A stretch of 64,000 bases of DNA from the NCBI GenBank assembly GCA_966250385.1, contig CBINHC010000001.1, positions 330,694-394,693 on the forward strand, given 5' to 3'. Made by a program: the position numbers and the translations under genes. This stretch comes from DASWTL01 sp966250385. Its GTDB lineage: Bacteria; Bacteroidota; Bacteroidia; Sphingobacteriales; Sphingobacteriaceae. How positions within the stretch are numbered: position 1 is the stretch's first letter; every line of letters starts with the position of its first letter. The notes under the pieces were generated by a model. The model was given only the letters and a program-made list of their open reading frames with translations, searched no databases and had not been told where the DNA came from. This document shows positions 27,171-38,088 of this stretch, in pieces.

Positions 27171-29780
27171 TTGGCAAAGACCGCTACCAAAGAAACCCCT
27201 TTAATGCAGCAATATAACAGTATCAAGGTCAAGTATCCTGGTGCATTGTTACTGTTTCGTGTGGGAGATTTTTATGAAACATTCGGAGAAGATGCTGTAA
27301 AGGCATCATCCATTCTGGGCATTGTGCTGACAAAAAGGGCGAACGGTTCTGCCTCACATATTGAGCTTGCCGGCTTTCCGCACCATTCACTCGATACGTA
27401 CCTGTCCAAGCTTGTCCGTGCTGGTCAGCGGGTTGCCATCTGTGACCAGCTGGAAGATCCCAAGACGGTCAAGACTATCGTCAAGCGGGGCGTTACCGAG
27501 CTGGTCACGCCCGGGGTGGCCTACAGCGATAACATCGTTCAGCAAAAGGCGAATAACTACCTGGCCTCCCTTTACTTTGAAAAGAATTCGTTCGGGATCG
27601 CTTTTCTGGATATTTCAACGGGCGAGTTCCTGGTCTCCCAGGGTAATGCCGACTATATCGACAAGCTGCTGCAGGGCTTCAGGCCCAGCGAAGTAATTTT
27701 CCAGAAAAACCGCATGCGGGAGTTCAGGGAAACCTTCGGCGACCGCTTCTACACCTACGGTCTGGACGATTGGGCCTATACCACCGACTATGCTACGGAA
27801 ACCCTTCTCAGGCATTTCGAGGTGACTTCCCTGAAAGGTTTCGGTATTGACCGGATGCCGCTTGCCATCATGGCGGCGGGCGTTGCGCTTCACTATCTGA
27901 ACGAGAATGAGCACCGGAACCTGCAGCATATTTCATCCCTCAGGCGGATCGAGGAGGAGCGGTACATGTGGCTGGACCGGTTCACGATCCGGAACCTGGA
28001 ACTGGTCGGTTCGGCCAACGATCACGCGGTCACGCTGGTCAATATTCTTGACCACACCTGTTCGCCTATGGGAGCGCGGCTCCTGCGACGCTGGATGGTC
28101 ATGCCGCTGAAGGACCGAAAACCGATCGAAGAGCGGCTGAACGTCGTGGATTTTCTATACCAGAACCAGGAACTCGGCGAGGCGATCCTGCAGGAACTGC
28201 AGCAGGTCGGTGACCTCGAACGGCTGATTTCCAAAATCGGACTGCAGAAAGCCAACCCCAGGGAGGTCCAGCAGCTGAAACGGGCGCTATCGGCCATTGC
28301 TGTTTTAAAGGAGATCTGTGAGGCTTCGGGCAATACGGCCCTGGTCGAGCTGGCCGGCCGGTTCGACACCTGTCAGAAGATCCGGGAACGGATCGAAAAG
28401 GAACTTCATCCGGAAGCTCCGGTGGCTCTCATCAAGGGAAATGTCATTGCCCCGGAGGTGGATCCCGAGCTGGATAAACTTCGAAAGATCGCGTTCGGCG
28501 GCAAGGAGTTCCTCCTGGAGATCCAGCGGCGTGAAGCCGAGGCAACAGGGATACCATCGCTGAAGGTCGCCTTCAACAATGTGTTCGGCTATTACCTGGA
28601 AGTCACGAATTCCCATAAGGACAAGGTGCCTTCCGGCTGGCTTCGCAAACAGACCCTGGTCAATGCCGAGCGGTATATCACACCGGAACTGAAAGAATAT
28701 GAGGAACAGATCCTGGGAGCGGAAGAGAAGATCTTTGCGCTGGAAACCCGTCTCTATCAGGAGCTCGTTTTTGCCCTGGCGGAGTATATTAAGCCCATTC
28801 AGCTGAATGCGCAGCTCGTTGCGCAACTCGACGTGCTGCTGAACTTCGCGACCATCGCCCGCAAGAATTACTACGTAAAGCCGCAACTCGATGACTCGGC
28901 CGTAATCGATATCAAGGGCGGCCGGCATCCCGTTATCGAAAAGAACCTGCCGGCCGGCCAGGAATATATCACCAATGATGTCTTTCTGGACAGCGACAGC
29001 CAGCAGATCATCATTATCACCGGTCCGAATATGGCTGGTAAATCTGCGCTGCTGCGCCAGACAGGTTTAATTGTCCTGATGGCCCAGATGGGATGCTTCG
29101 TTCCGGCCCGGGAAGCGAAGATCGGCCTGGTCGATAAGATATTTACCCGCGTCGGCGCGTCCGATAACCTTTCGTCCGGCGAATCCACGTTCATGGTGGA
29201 GATGAACGAGACCGCGAGCATCCTGAACAACCTGACCCCGAAAAGCCTGATCCTGCTGGATGAGATCGGACGGGGAACCAGTACCTATGACGGGATCTCC
29301 ATTGCCTGGGCGATCGCCGAGTTTCTCCATACCCAGCCAGGGGCGAGAGCCAAGACGCTGTTCGCGACCCACTATCATGAACTGAACGATCTGTCGACCT
29401 CCTTTCCGCGGATCAGGAACTTTAACGTATCGGTAAAGGAGATCAATAACAAGGTGATCTTCCTCCGTAAACTCGTTCCCGGCGGAAGCGAGCACAGCTT
29501 CGGGATTCACGTCGCCAAAATGGCCGGGATGCCTGCCAAACTGGTTCAGCGTGCCGGCGAGATCCTGAAAAGGCTGGAGCAGGAAAGAACCGGCGGGGAG
29601 CATATCAAGGAAAGTATCAAGAAGGTGCAGCAGCAGGCACTGCAGCTGCAGATGTTCTCCATCGATGACCCGGTCCTGGTCAAGATCCGGGATGTGCTGA
29701 ACAACCTCGACGTCAATACGCTGACTCCTGTGGAAGCCCTGATGAAGCTGGACGAAATCCAGCGCCTGCTGAAGACCTGA
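27171..29780 (+). CDS. mutS: DNA mismatch repair protein MutS
   Basis: MutS recognises mismatches and starts repair. The 869-residue length is normal for MutS1. The N-terminal mismatch-reading loop has the Phe-x-Glu motif in LFRVGDFYETFGEDA. The ATPase domain has Walker A TGPNMAGKSALLRQ (about 617-630), the signature region SSGESTFMVEM, Walker B LILLDEIGRGTSTYDG (about 693) and FATHYHEL. Translation begins at TTG, chosen because AGGAG lies 8 bases upstream and the usual MutS N-terminus follows (TPLMQQYNSIK). No mutL is nearby. Confidence 0.96.
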   Translation: MAKTATKETPLMQQYNSIKVKYPGALLLFRVGDFYETFGEDAVKASSILGIVLTKRANGSASHIELAGFPHHSLDTYLSKLVRAGQRVAICDQLEDPKTVKTIVKRGVTELVTPGVAYSDNIVQQKANNYLASLYFEKNSFGIAFLDISTGEFLVSQGNADYIDKLLQGFRPSEVIFQKNRMREFRETFGDRFYTYGLDDWAYTTDYATETLLRHFEVTSLKGFGIDRMPLAIMAAGVALHYLNENEHRNLQHISSLRRIEEERYMWLDRFTIRNLELVGSANDHAVTLVNILDHTCSPMGARLLRRWMVMPLKDRKPIEERLNVVDFLYQNQELGEAILQELQQVGDLERLISKIGLQKANPREVQQLKRALSAIAVLKEICEASGNTALVELAGRFDTCQKIRERIEKELHPEAPVALIKGNVIAPEVDPELDKLRKIAFGGKEFLLEIQRREAEATGIPSLKVAFNNVFGYYLEVTNSHKDKVPSGWLRKQTLVNAERYITPELKEYEEQILGAEEKIFALETRLYQELVFALAEYIKPIQLNAQLVAQLDVLLNFATIARKNYYVKPQLDDSAVIDIKGGRHPVIEKNLPAGQEYITNDVFLDSDSQQIIIITGPNMAGKSALLRQTGLIVLMAQMGCFVPAREAKIGLVDKIFTRVGASDNLSSGESTFMVEMNETASILNNLTPKSLILLDEIGRGTSTYDGISIAWAIAEFLHTQPGARAKTLFATHYHELNDLSTSFPRIRNFNVSVKEINNKVIFLRKLVPGGSEHSFGIHVAKMAGMPAKLVQRAGEILKRLEQERTGGEHIKESIKKVQQQALQLQMFSIDDPVLVKIRDVLNNLDVNTLTPVEALMKLDEIQRLLKT

Positions 29781-29808
29781 TCCGTGGGGGAGTCTACCCG
29801 GTGCGCTA

Positions 29809-31344
29809 TCAGCGTTCTTCAGCGATCCGGTAGGCCGGGTCTTCCAGGATATTCACTTCGATAAGCCCTTCTGCATTCCTTAGCAGCTGGCGGCAGTCAG
29901 GACTCAGATGCCGCAGGCGCAGTATTTTGCCCGCTGCCCTGTAGCGTTCGGTCAGTTTGTTCAGCGCCTCGATACCCGACATATCGGCGACCCGGCTTTC
30001 CCTGAAATCGACGATCACTTCGTGAGGATCTCCGGCAACGTCAAACTTTTCGGTAAAAGCGGCTACCGATGCGAAGAACAACGGCCCGAAGATCTCGTAA
30101 TGCCGGATTCCCTGTTCGTCGGTGTACTTCCGGGCCCGGATCCTTTTGGCGCTTTCCCAGGCAAAGACGAGGGCGGAAATGATCACGCCGATCAGGACAG
30201 CCAGGGCAAGGTTATGCAGCCAGACGGTAATACCGGCCACCAGGATGCCTACGATCACGTCATGGCGGGGCATTTTATTGATAATCCGAAAACTGATCCA
30301 TTCAAAGGTTCCGATAGCGACCATGATCATGACGCCGACCAGGGCGGCTATCGGCACCCGCTCGATTACGGGAGCTCCGATGAGGATGATCGCCAGGATG
30401 GTGAGCGCCGCAATAATGCCAGACAGCCTTGCACGGGCACCGGCAGATAGGTTGACAAGCGTCTGGGCGATCATCGGACAGCCGCCCATTCCGGTAAAGA
30501 AGCCGTTCAGCACATTAGCTGCGCCCTGGGCAAGACTTTCCCGGTTCCCGTTCCCTTTACTGCCGGTGATCTCATCCACCAGGTTCAGCGTCAGGAGTCC
30601 CTCTGTAAGCCCGACAGCGGCCATGATCAGCGCATAGGGAAAGATGACCGAGAGGGTTTCCATCCGTAAAGGCACCTGCGGCACATGGAACGGCGGGAGG
30701 CTGCCGCTTACCGAGGCAATATCCCGGACCATTCTGGTGTCGATTCCCAGACCCAGGACGACCGCGAATACGACCAGGATCGCCACCAGGGAGGCCGGAA
30801 CCGCCCGCGTCACCCGAGGCAGGATCACCACGATGGCGATGGTAAGGGCGACCAGCCCGAGCATGATATATAACGGGTCCCCGGAGAGCCAGACCTGCTC
30901 TCCGTTCACTTCCGTTTTGAATTGCTGCAGCTGTGCAGTGAAAATGATGATCGCCAGCCCGTTGACAAAACCGTACATGACCGGCTGCGGGACCAGGCGG
31001 ACGAACTTGCCCAGCCGGAAGATCCCCACCAGCACCTGGAATACGCCGGCGAGTGCCACTGCCGCAAAGACATATTCGAGTCCGTGGGATTGCATCAGGG
31101 CGATCAGAACCACCACGGTGGCTCCTGCACCCCCGGAGATCAGCCCCGGCCGGCCTCCGAAGGCGGCGGTGACCAGCCCCATGATAAAGGCGGCATACAG
31201 GCCCGATAGCGGGGGAATCCCGGCCAGGATCGCAAACGAAAGCGATTCGGGCATCATGGTCATCGCTACGGTCAGCCCCGCGAGGATCTCGGTCCGGTAG
31301 TCAATTTTCTTTTTGAAGTCGAATAGTCGAAGGATGGGTTGCAT
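29809..31344 (-). CDS. SulP-family anion permease with STAS domain
   Basis: A 511-residue transporter of the SulP/SLC26 family. About eleven to fourteen hydrophobic segments occupy residues 15-400, starting with the conserved AGLTVAMTMMPESLSFAILA. A cytoplasmic STAS domain ends the protein (about 420-505), with VADMSGIEALNKLTERYR where anti-sigma antagonists have their phosphorylatable Ser. Family members carry sulfate, bicarbonate, dicarboxylates or other anions; no sulfate-assimilation or carbonic-anhydrase gene is adjacent, so the substrate is open. It is convergent with mutS. Confidence 0.92.
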   Translation of the reverse strand: MQPILRLFDFKKKIDYRTEILAGLTVAMTMMPESLSFAILAGIPPLSGLYAAFIMGLVTAAFGGRPGLISGGAGATVVVLIALMQSHGLEYVFAAVALAGVFQVLVGIFRLGKFVRLVPQPVMYGFVNGLAIIIFTAQLQQFKTEVNGEQVWLSGDPLYIMLGLVALTIAIVVILPRVTRAVPASLVAILVVFAVVLGLGIDTRMVRDIASVSGSLPPFHVPQVPLRMETLSVIFPYALIMAAVGLTEGLLTLNLVDEITGSKGNGNRESLAQGAANVLNGFFTGMGGCPMIAQTLVNLSAGARARLSGIIAALTILAIILIGAPVIERVPIAALVGVMIMVAIGTFEWISFRIINKMPRHDVIVGILVAGITVWLHNLALAVLIGVIISALVFAWESAKRIRARKYTDEQGIRHYEIFGPLFFASVAAFTEKFDVAGDPHEVIVDFRESRVADMSGIEALNKLTERYRAAGKILRLRHLSPDCRQLLRNAEGLIEVNILEDPAYRIAEER

Positions 31345-31488
31345 ACTAAGGGGACGGTTGGAAGGTGGCCGGTGAAACTGCGGGCTTCCGGACAGCCGGC
31401 AAACTTACAAAAAAGTGTGCCGGGGCGTGGGAAATAATAAACAGAAACCGAACGGCGGTTCTGATGGTTCTCTGAAAAAGTAAAAGAG

Positions 31489-31806
31489 ATGTTTGATCAA
31501 GTGTTAAATGCAGTAAAGCAGCACCTGGACCAGGATCCTGCCATTGCGGGTCAGATCCCGGCGGAACACAGGGAAGAGGTTCACCAGGAGGTTGCCAAAG
31601 GAGTTACCGACGGTCTGAAGAATCAGGCCGGGGGCGGATTGGCCGGCATGGTGTCCTCGCTGACGGGAGGCGGAGGCGGCTCAATGGTATCTTCGGTGAC
31701 CAGCGCCGTCACCGAGCGACTGACCGGAAAATTCGGATTGTCCCAGTCGGCCGTTCAGTCGATCAGCGCCGCGGTGCCGCAAATCGTGCAGAAGTTCATG
31801 AAGTGA
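31489..31806 (+). CDS. Small Gly/Ser-rich protein, unknown function
   Basis: A 105-residue protein without a signal peptide. The N-terminal 45 residues look helical (MFDQVLNAVKQHLDQDP), the middle has two Gly-rich stretches (GGGLAGMVSSLTGGGGGS), and the C-terminal 35 residues are again helical (LSQSAVQSISAAVPQIVQKF). It recalls the small DUF937-like proteins, but I could not confirm that. A strong terminator follows the stop, which supports a real monocistronic gene. Confidence 0.75.
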   Translation: MFDQVLNAVKQHLDQDPAIAGQIPAEHREEVHQEVAKGVTDGLKNQAGGGLAGMVSSLTGGGGGSMVSSVTSAVTERLTGKFGLSQSAVQSISAAVPQIVQKFMK

Positions 31807-31826
31807 CCGCAAGAAGCGGTAAAACA

Positions 31827-31857
31827 ACAGGGGCATTTCATATTGAAATGCCCCTGT
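31827..31857. terminator. Bidirectional terminator between convergent genes
   Basis: A perfect 14-bp stem (ACAGGGGCATTTCA with TGAAATGCCCCTGT) and a 3-base loop. CGTTTT follows on the + strand and TGTTTTACC on the minus strand. It lies between the small Gly-rich gene and the M28 peptidase gene. Confidence 0.88.
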
Positions 31858-31884
31858 CGTTTTGAGGTGGTTTGACCGGTAATC

Positions 31885-33480
31885 CTAGTTCACGCCGCCG
31901 GCGCGGGTTGGAGATACCTGGGCAGGCCATTTCATCTGCTGACCGGTACGGTTGTTCACCGGAAGGTTGATCTTTTCGCGGGAAGTCGTCTGCGGGTCTT
32001 CTGAGGCCATGTAAGCCAGGATCGCTGTCAGGATCGCATTACTGCGCACATCGTCAAATACGATCTTGTCATACGTATCGCGGTTGGTGTGCCAGGTATA
32101 GTTGAAATACGACCAGTTCAGGGAACTCAGCGAGAAAGCAGGCGCGCCGGCCGCTACGAAGGAAGCATAGTCAGATCCTCCGCCACCCGGAGTGCCGGGG
32201 AAATTGGTCTCGATATCGTTGCGGATCTCGGCAGGCACCTTTGAAAGCCATCTTCCAAGGTAATCATAGGCGTGGAGGAATCCTTGTCCCGACAGGTTAA
32301 CCACCCGGCCGGTTCCGTTGTCCTGGTTGAACAGGGCCTGGATGTTCTTGACGATTTCGGGGTGGTCCTCAACGAATGCACGGGAGCCGTTAAGACCCTG
32401 CTCTTCACTTCCCCAGTGGCCGACCAGGATCGTCCGTTTCGGGTTAGGATAGATCTTCTTCAGGATCCGCATGGCTTCCATCATGGTAAGGGTGCCGGTA
32501 CCGTTATCGGTAGCGCCGGTGCCGCCGTCCCATGAGTCGAAGTGGGCGGAGAGGATCACGTATTCGTCAGGTTTCTCGGTGCCCTTGATCTCTGCGATGG
32601 TGTTGAATACCGGTACCATGCCATGTTCCTTGGAATCGGCGCGGACGCTGATCTGCGGTTTCTGACCGGATTCAGACAGCCGGTACAGCAATCCGTAATC
32701 CTCCAGGGAAATGTCTACGGTCGGGATTTTTTTGGTGTAGGCACTGAAAATCTTGTTTACGCCGAAACCGGCTGACCAGTTGGACGCAACGATACCTGCA
32801 GCGCCGGCTTTTTCAAGGGCTACCGGCAGGGTCCGGGCATTATATCCGGTCTTCTGTAGGCGTTCCTTCCAGGCGGCTGTGAGCGTTTCGCGCTCCTGCT
32901 TCATCTTTTCAAATGATGCCGGTTTTGCGAACTCTTTCCAATTGTAATCCGGGCGCCCGGTCGGTTGCGGCATGGAAATCATCACGAATTTGCCGCGGGC
33001 CCGGGGAAGCCATTTTTCGAAAGCAAGTGAGTCGGTCACGTCGGGAAGGACGATCACTTCAGCCGTTACGGCCTTGCCCTTGGTTGAAGGGCTCCATGCC
33101 AGTTGCATGCCTTCCAGCGAGCGTACACGCGGGTATACCAGGTCGATATGGGAGATTCCGCGTTCCCAGCCGCGCCATTCGCCCCATTTCTCGTTCCGGG
33201 CTTCGATCCCCCAGCCCTTATATTTCGCTACGGCCCAGTCGTTGGCCTTTTTCATCTGCGGGGTTCCGACCAGACGCGGACCGATACCGTCCATCAGTTC
33301 GTGAGCAAGGATCTCAAGTTGGGAATTCTCTGTTGCTTCCTTTACAATGCTCTCCACGATGGGATCCTTGGCATTGGTCTGAGCAACTGAAAGGTTTGCC
33401 GAAAGCAGCATGCCCAGGAACAATAATTTCCCGGTCCGGCCCTTTTGGATAAAGTTCAGGTTGTTGTTTAAGGTTTTCAT
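31885..33480 (-). CDS. Secreted M28-family metallopeptidase
   Basis: A 531-residue zinc aminopeptidase or carboxypeptidase. An N-terminal hydrophobic segment (about 18-33, ending SVAQ) looks like a signal peptide. A PA-like insert lies in the first half (PVALEKAGAAGIVASNW). The two-zinc ligands of M28 are all visible: LSAHFDSWDGG (His), GATDNGTG (Asp), HWGSEEQG (catalytic Glu pair), FNQDNGTG (Asp) and YTWHTNRDT (His). Its probable site is the periplasm or outside, in peptide nutrition. The open frame starts 20 codons earlier, but this ATG precedes the signal sequence. Confidence 0.92.
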   Translation of the reverse strand: MKTLNNNLNFIQKGRTGKLLFLGMLLSANLSVAQTNAKDPIVESIVKEATENSQLEILAHELMDGIGPRLVGTPQMKKANDWAVAKYKGWGIEARNEKWGEWRGWERGISHIDLVYPRVRSLEGMQLAWSPSTKGKAVTAEVIVLPDVTDSLAFEKWLPRARGKFVMISMPQPTGRPDYNWKEFAKPASFEKMKQERETLTAAWKERLQKTGYNARTLPVALEKAGAAGIVASNWSAGFGVNKIFSAYTKKIPTVDISLEDYGLLYRLSESGQKPQISVRADSKEHGMVPVFNTIAEIKGTEKPDEYVILSAHFDSWDGGTGATDNGTGTLTMMEAMRILKKIYPNPKRTILVGHWGSEEQGLNGSRAFVEDHPEIVKNIQALFNQDNGTGRVVNLSGQGFLHAYDYLGRWLSKVPAEIRNDIETNFPGTPGGGGSDYASFVAAGAPAFSLSSLNWSYFNYTWHTNRDTYDKIVFDDVRSNAILTAILAYMASEDPQTTSREKINLPVNNRTGQQMKWPAQVSPTRAGGVN

Positions 33481-33588
33481 ACAGCTAATATACAAGTGTT
33501 GCAGAAGTAGCATAGTAACATTTTTGCCAATCAACTTCATTCTTTCTTCATTTTCGGAGCGAATCTTTGCAGGACTAAAAACACACCC

Positions 33589-34353
33589 ATGAAAAAAAAG
33601 TTACTGTTAGCTGTAATTGCCGGCGCACTGATCTATACCGGATGCAAGGTTCATGATACTCCCGGTGCGACCAGGCTGGATGTCCGGATCACCGATGCTC
33701 CGGGTGCATACGATGCATTGTTCCTGAGTGTCAAGGAAGTTCAGGTGCTTACCTCGGACGACCTTCACATCCTTGAGGTCGGCGACCAGCCCTTTGATAT
33801 CCTGCAGTTCCGCCTCGGAAGAGATACGCTGCTGGCATCCCGCGACATTCCGGCCGGGCATATCAGGGAAGTGAGGCTGGTCCTGAACGATTCAGACAAC
33901 CGCGTCGTTATTGACGGGAAGAGCTACGAACTTACGACGCCTAGCGGTCAGTCCTCAGGCGTGAAGGTGAAAGTGGATGAAGCGCTTGAAGCGGGCATTG
34001 GTTACACGCTGACGCTTGATTTTGACGCAGCTAAGTCGATCGTCAGGACCGGCAACGGAAAATATATCCTGAAGCCGGTCATCCGGGCTATCCCGAATGC
34101 GGTTTCAGGAGCTATCGCGGGAGAAGTTTCGCCTGCCCGGTCGAATCCGCGCATCTATGCCATCCAGGGTACCGATACGCTGGGGACAGTCTCCGATTCA
34201 GTGGGCAGATTCTACTTTCCCGGGGTTCCGGCAGGTAACTATAAAATAGAGTTCCGCCCGGACAGCCCGTATCTCGCAAGAACATTATCGGATATCGAGG
34301 TTACCGCGGGAAGTGTGAAGAACCTGGGGACCGTAGCCCTCGGAATCGAATAA
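33589..34353 (+). CDS. DUF4382 lipoprotein
   Basis: A 254-residue predicted lipoprotein: MKKKLLLAVIAGALIYTGC gives a lipobox ending at Cys19. The DUF4382 domain follows (about 28-165, RLDVRITDAPGAYDALFLSV). A short carboxypeptidase-regulatory-like beta domain closes it (about 170-254, GAIAGEVSPARS and FYFPGVPAGNYKIEF). The function of DUF4382 is unknown; such proteins are common on Bacteroidota cell envelopes. It is divergent from the M28 peptidase and ends in a strong terminator. Confidence 0.88.
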   Translation: MKKKLLLAVIAGALIYTGCKVHDTPGATRLDVRITDAPGAYDALFLSVKEVQVLTSDDLHILEVGDQPFDILQFRLGRDTLLASRDIPAGHIREVRLVLNDSDNRVVIDGKSYELTTPSGQSSGVKVKVDEALEAGIGYTLTLDFDAAKSIVRTGNGKYILKPVIRAIPNAVSGAIAGEVSPARSNPRIYAIQGTDTLGTVSDSVGRFYFPGVPAGNYKIEFRPDSPYLARTLSDIEVTAGSVKNLGTVALGIE

Positions 34354-34373
34354 CCTATCTTAGAACGCTTAGC

Positions 34374-34409
34374 AAAAGAGCCCTGCAGACCGATCTGCAG
34401 GGCTCTTTT
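34374..34409. terminator. Strong terminator after the DUF4382 gene
   Basis: AAAAGAGCCCTGCAGA pairs perfectly with TCTGCAGGGCTCTTTT (16 bp, loop CCGA). The embedded A- and T-runs allow termination on either strand. Confidence 0.88.
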
Positions 34410-34640
34410 GATTACTGCCCATTACCGGATGTCCGGGTTATGGAAGGAGGCGTTGGGCCCCCGGAACCACAGTTTCTGAATCGGAAAACCTGTCCTGGAA
34501 CTCCTGGAAGCTCCCCCCGCAGACTGGTTTGCGGGCCTCCCGGTTACTATGTCGCTTTCCCAAGGGACGGGTGCCTGTGCGGCCCGTTCGCATGAACAGT
34601 TTAAATTTGGCGGACTGACAAACGGACAGGGCCAAAAAAA

Positions 34641-34661
34641 AACGCTGACCATGTCAGCGTT
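34641..34661 (-). terminator. Terminator of the OmpA-like lipoprotein gene
   Basis: AACGCTGAC and GTCAGCGTT form a 9-bp stem with a 3-base loop. On the minus strand it runs into a long T-tract (TTTTTTT). It lies 33 bases after the stop codon of the gene. An open frame on this strand crosses it and is rejected. Confidence 0.88.
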
Positions 34662-34694
34662 TTCCTTGGCAAATTTATGGTAAGCGTTCAAAAA

Positions 34695-35216
34695 TTATTT
34701 CTTTTTGATCTCAACACGACGGTTAAGCGCTCTTCCTTCTTCGTTGTCATTGGTTGCAACCGGCTGAGATGCGCCGTAACCTTTGGTTTCAAGGTTTTCA
34801 GCAGGAACACCCATGTTCACCAGGTATGCCTTTACTGAATTCGCTCTGTCGATCGATAAGGTCATGTTGTGTGATGCACTACCTTCGATAGAAGCGTGAC
34901 CGTTCAGGTTGAATTTCACATCAGGGAACTGCTTCATTTCCTGACCCATTTGATCAAGTGTAGCATATGAAGCCGTTTTTAATACTGCGGAATTGAACTC
35001 GAACTGAACATTGCTGTAGTCGAAAGATGGAACCGGTGCCGGTGGAGCTTCTTTTTCCACAACCGGAGCCGGTGCTGGTGCAGGTTCCGGAGCAGGAGTT
35101 TCTACGACTGGGGTTGGCTCAACAGCAAGAGGTTTCTTGCTTTTGCAAGACGTTGCTACAAATGCAGTTATAGCTAATGCTAGAGTGAATTTGGATAGGT
35201 TTTGAAAACTTTTCAT
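34695..35216 (-). CDS. OmpA/Pal-like outer-membrane lipoprotein
   Basis: A 173-residue lipoprotein. The signal peptide ends in a lipobox at FVATSC (Cys24). A Pro/Ala/Glu spacer follows (about 33-63, with PAPEPAPAPAPVVE), then one OmpA C-terminal domain (about 65-173). In the peptidoglycan-binding motif the usual GHTD...R reads GHASIEGSASHNMTLSIDRA: the Asp that binds diaminopimelate is Ser, while the Arg is kept. It probably ties the outer membrane to the wall, perhaps with a changed ligand preference. The gene has its own terminator and promoter. No Tol genes are nearby. Confidence 0.92.
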   Translation of the reverse strand: MKSFQNLSKFTLALAITAFVATSCKSKKPLAVEPTPVVETPAPEPAPAPAPVVEKEAPPAPVPSFDYSNVQFEFNSAVLKTASYATLDQMGQEMKQFPDVKFNLNGHASIEGSASHNMTLSIDRANSVKAYLVNMGVPAENLETKGYGASQPVATNDNEEGRALNRRVEIKKK

Positions 35217-35243
35217 GTTAACGTTTGTTTACAGTTGTTTACG

Positions 35244-35251
35244 CAAATTTA
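35244..35251 (-). promoter_or_regulatory. Probable -7 element of the OmpA-like gene
   Basis: The minus strand reads TAAATTTG, fitting the Bacteroidota TAnnTTTG consensus, 28 bases before the start codon. A possible -33 element TTAG lies 19 bases further upstream. The region is AT rich. Confidence 0.5.
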
Positions 35252-35440
35252 TAATTTATCCGAATACTTTCTAATCTTTCTTAGGATCAAATAAATATTA
35301 TCTTGTAGTTAAGCGCGGCAGGGCCGGAACCGGGCGGTAAGTCCCCTGATCCTGACGGGTGATGCTAGTTGGTTGATCTTCAGGAAGATACGGGTGTTTT
35401 GCAGGAATGGCTGGAGCGCCGGGCGGACGCTTTCCGGGAA

Positions 35441-35821
35441 TTAATGCAGGATCGGAATCCGGGCATTTTTAAGCCAGAATTCTATTTTTTCCACCAGCTG
35501 GCTGTGATTGACCGGTTTGAGGACATAGTCGTTGCAGCCGAATTTTTTCCAGAGGAGGGAGATGTCGGGGTAGTCGGACATCATGATCACCGGAATTTCG
35601 CGGGTTTCGGGATTCGTTTTGATCTGGTGCGTCATGGTTCCGCCGTTGCCTTCATTCAGGATGTAGTTGAGAAGGATCAGGTCCGGCTGATGCGTGTTGA
35701 TCTCATCAAAGATGTTTTCAGGGTCGCTTTCGGCGCGGACGTCCAGGTCATACGCAGACAGCTTTTGCCTGAGTTCTGACAGGAACTCCGTATCCGGCTC
35801 AATGATTAGTACTCGCTTCAT
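35441..35821 (-). CDS. Stand-alone receiver protein lacking the phospho-Asp
   Basis: A 126-residue single-domain response regulator. The fold markers are present: KRVLIIEPDTEF at the start, PDLILLNYIL for strand beta-3, IPVIMMSDYPD and the conserved Lys in YVLKPVNHS. The residue that should be the phospho-accepting Asp is Asn52, and the acidic pair near residue 8 is Glu-Pro-Asp. It is therefore likely a phosphorylation-independent receiver, or works by protein contact only. No output domain or kinase is adjacent. It is divergent from glgX with 146 bases between them. Confidence 0.85.
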   Translation of the reverse strand: MKRVLIIEPDTEFLSELRQKLSAYDLDVRAESDPENIFDEINTHQPDLILLNYILNEGNGGTMTHQIKTNPETREIPVIMMSDYPDISLLWKKFGCNDYVLKPVNHSQLVEKIEFWLKNARIPILH

Positions 35822-35967
35822 GATCCAACGCTTTCTGTCAGAACCGTAAAAACGGCGTTTTTGTTTGCTGAAAGGCGTTTACGGGTTTGAAATCCTGCGC
35901 AACGCCTTTCGATTTCAATTCTCGGTGCCGTAAAAACTTTTTCCTCAGAATCCAATTTCTATAGCAT

Positions 35968-38087
<2,120 letters not shown>

Positions 38088-38088
<1 letters not shown>

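Noticed and set aside
34422..34691. An 89-residue minus-strand frame between the DUF4382 and OmpA-like genes
   Set aside because: It runs through the terminator of the OmpA-like gene and has no recognisable protein features.
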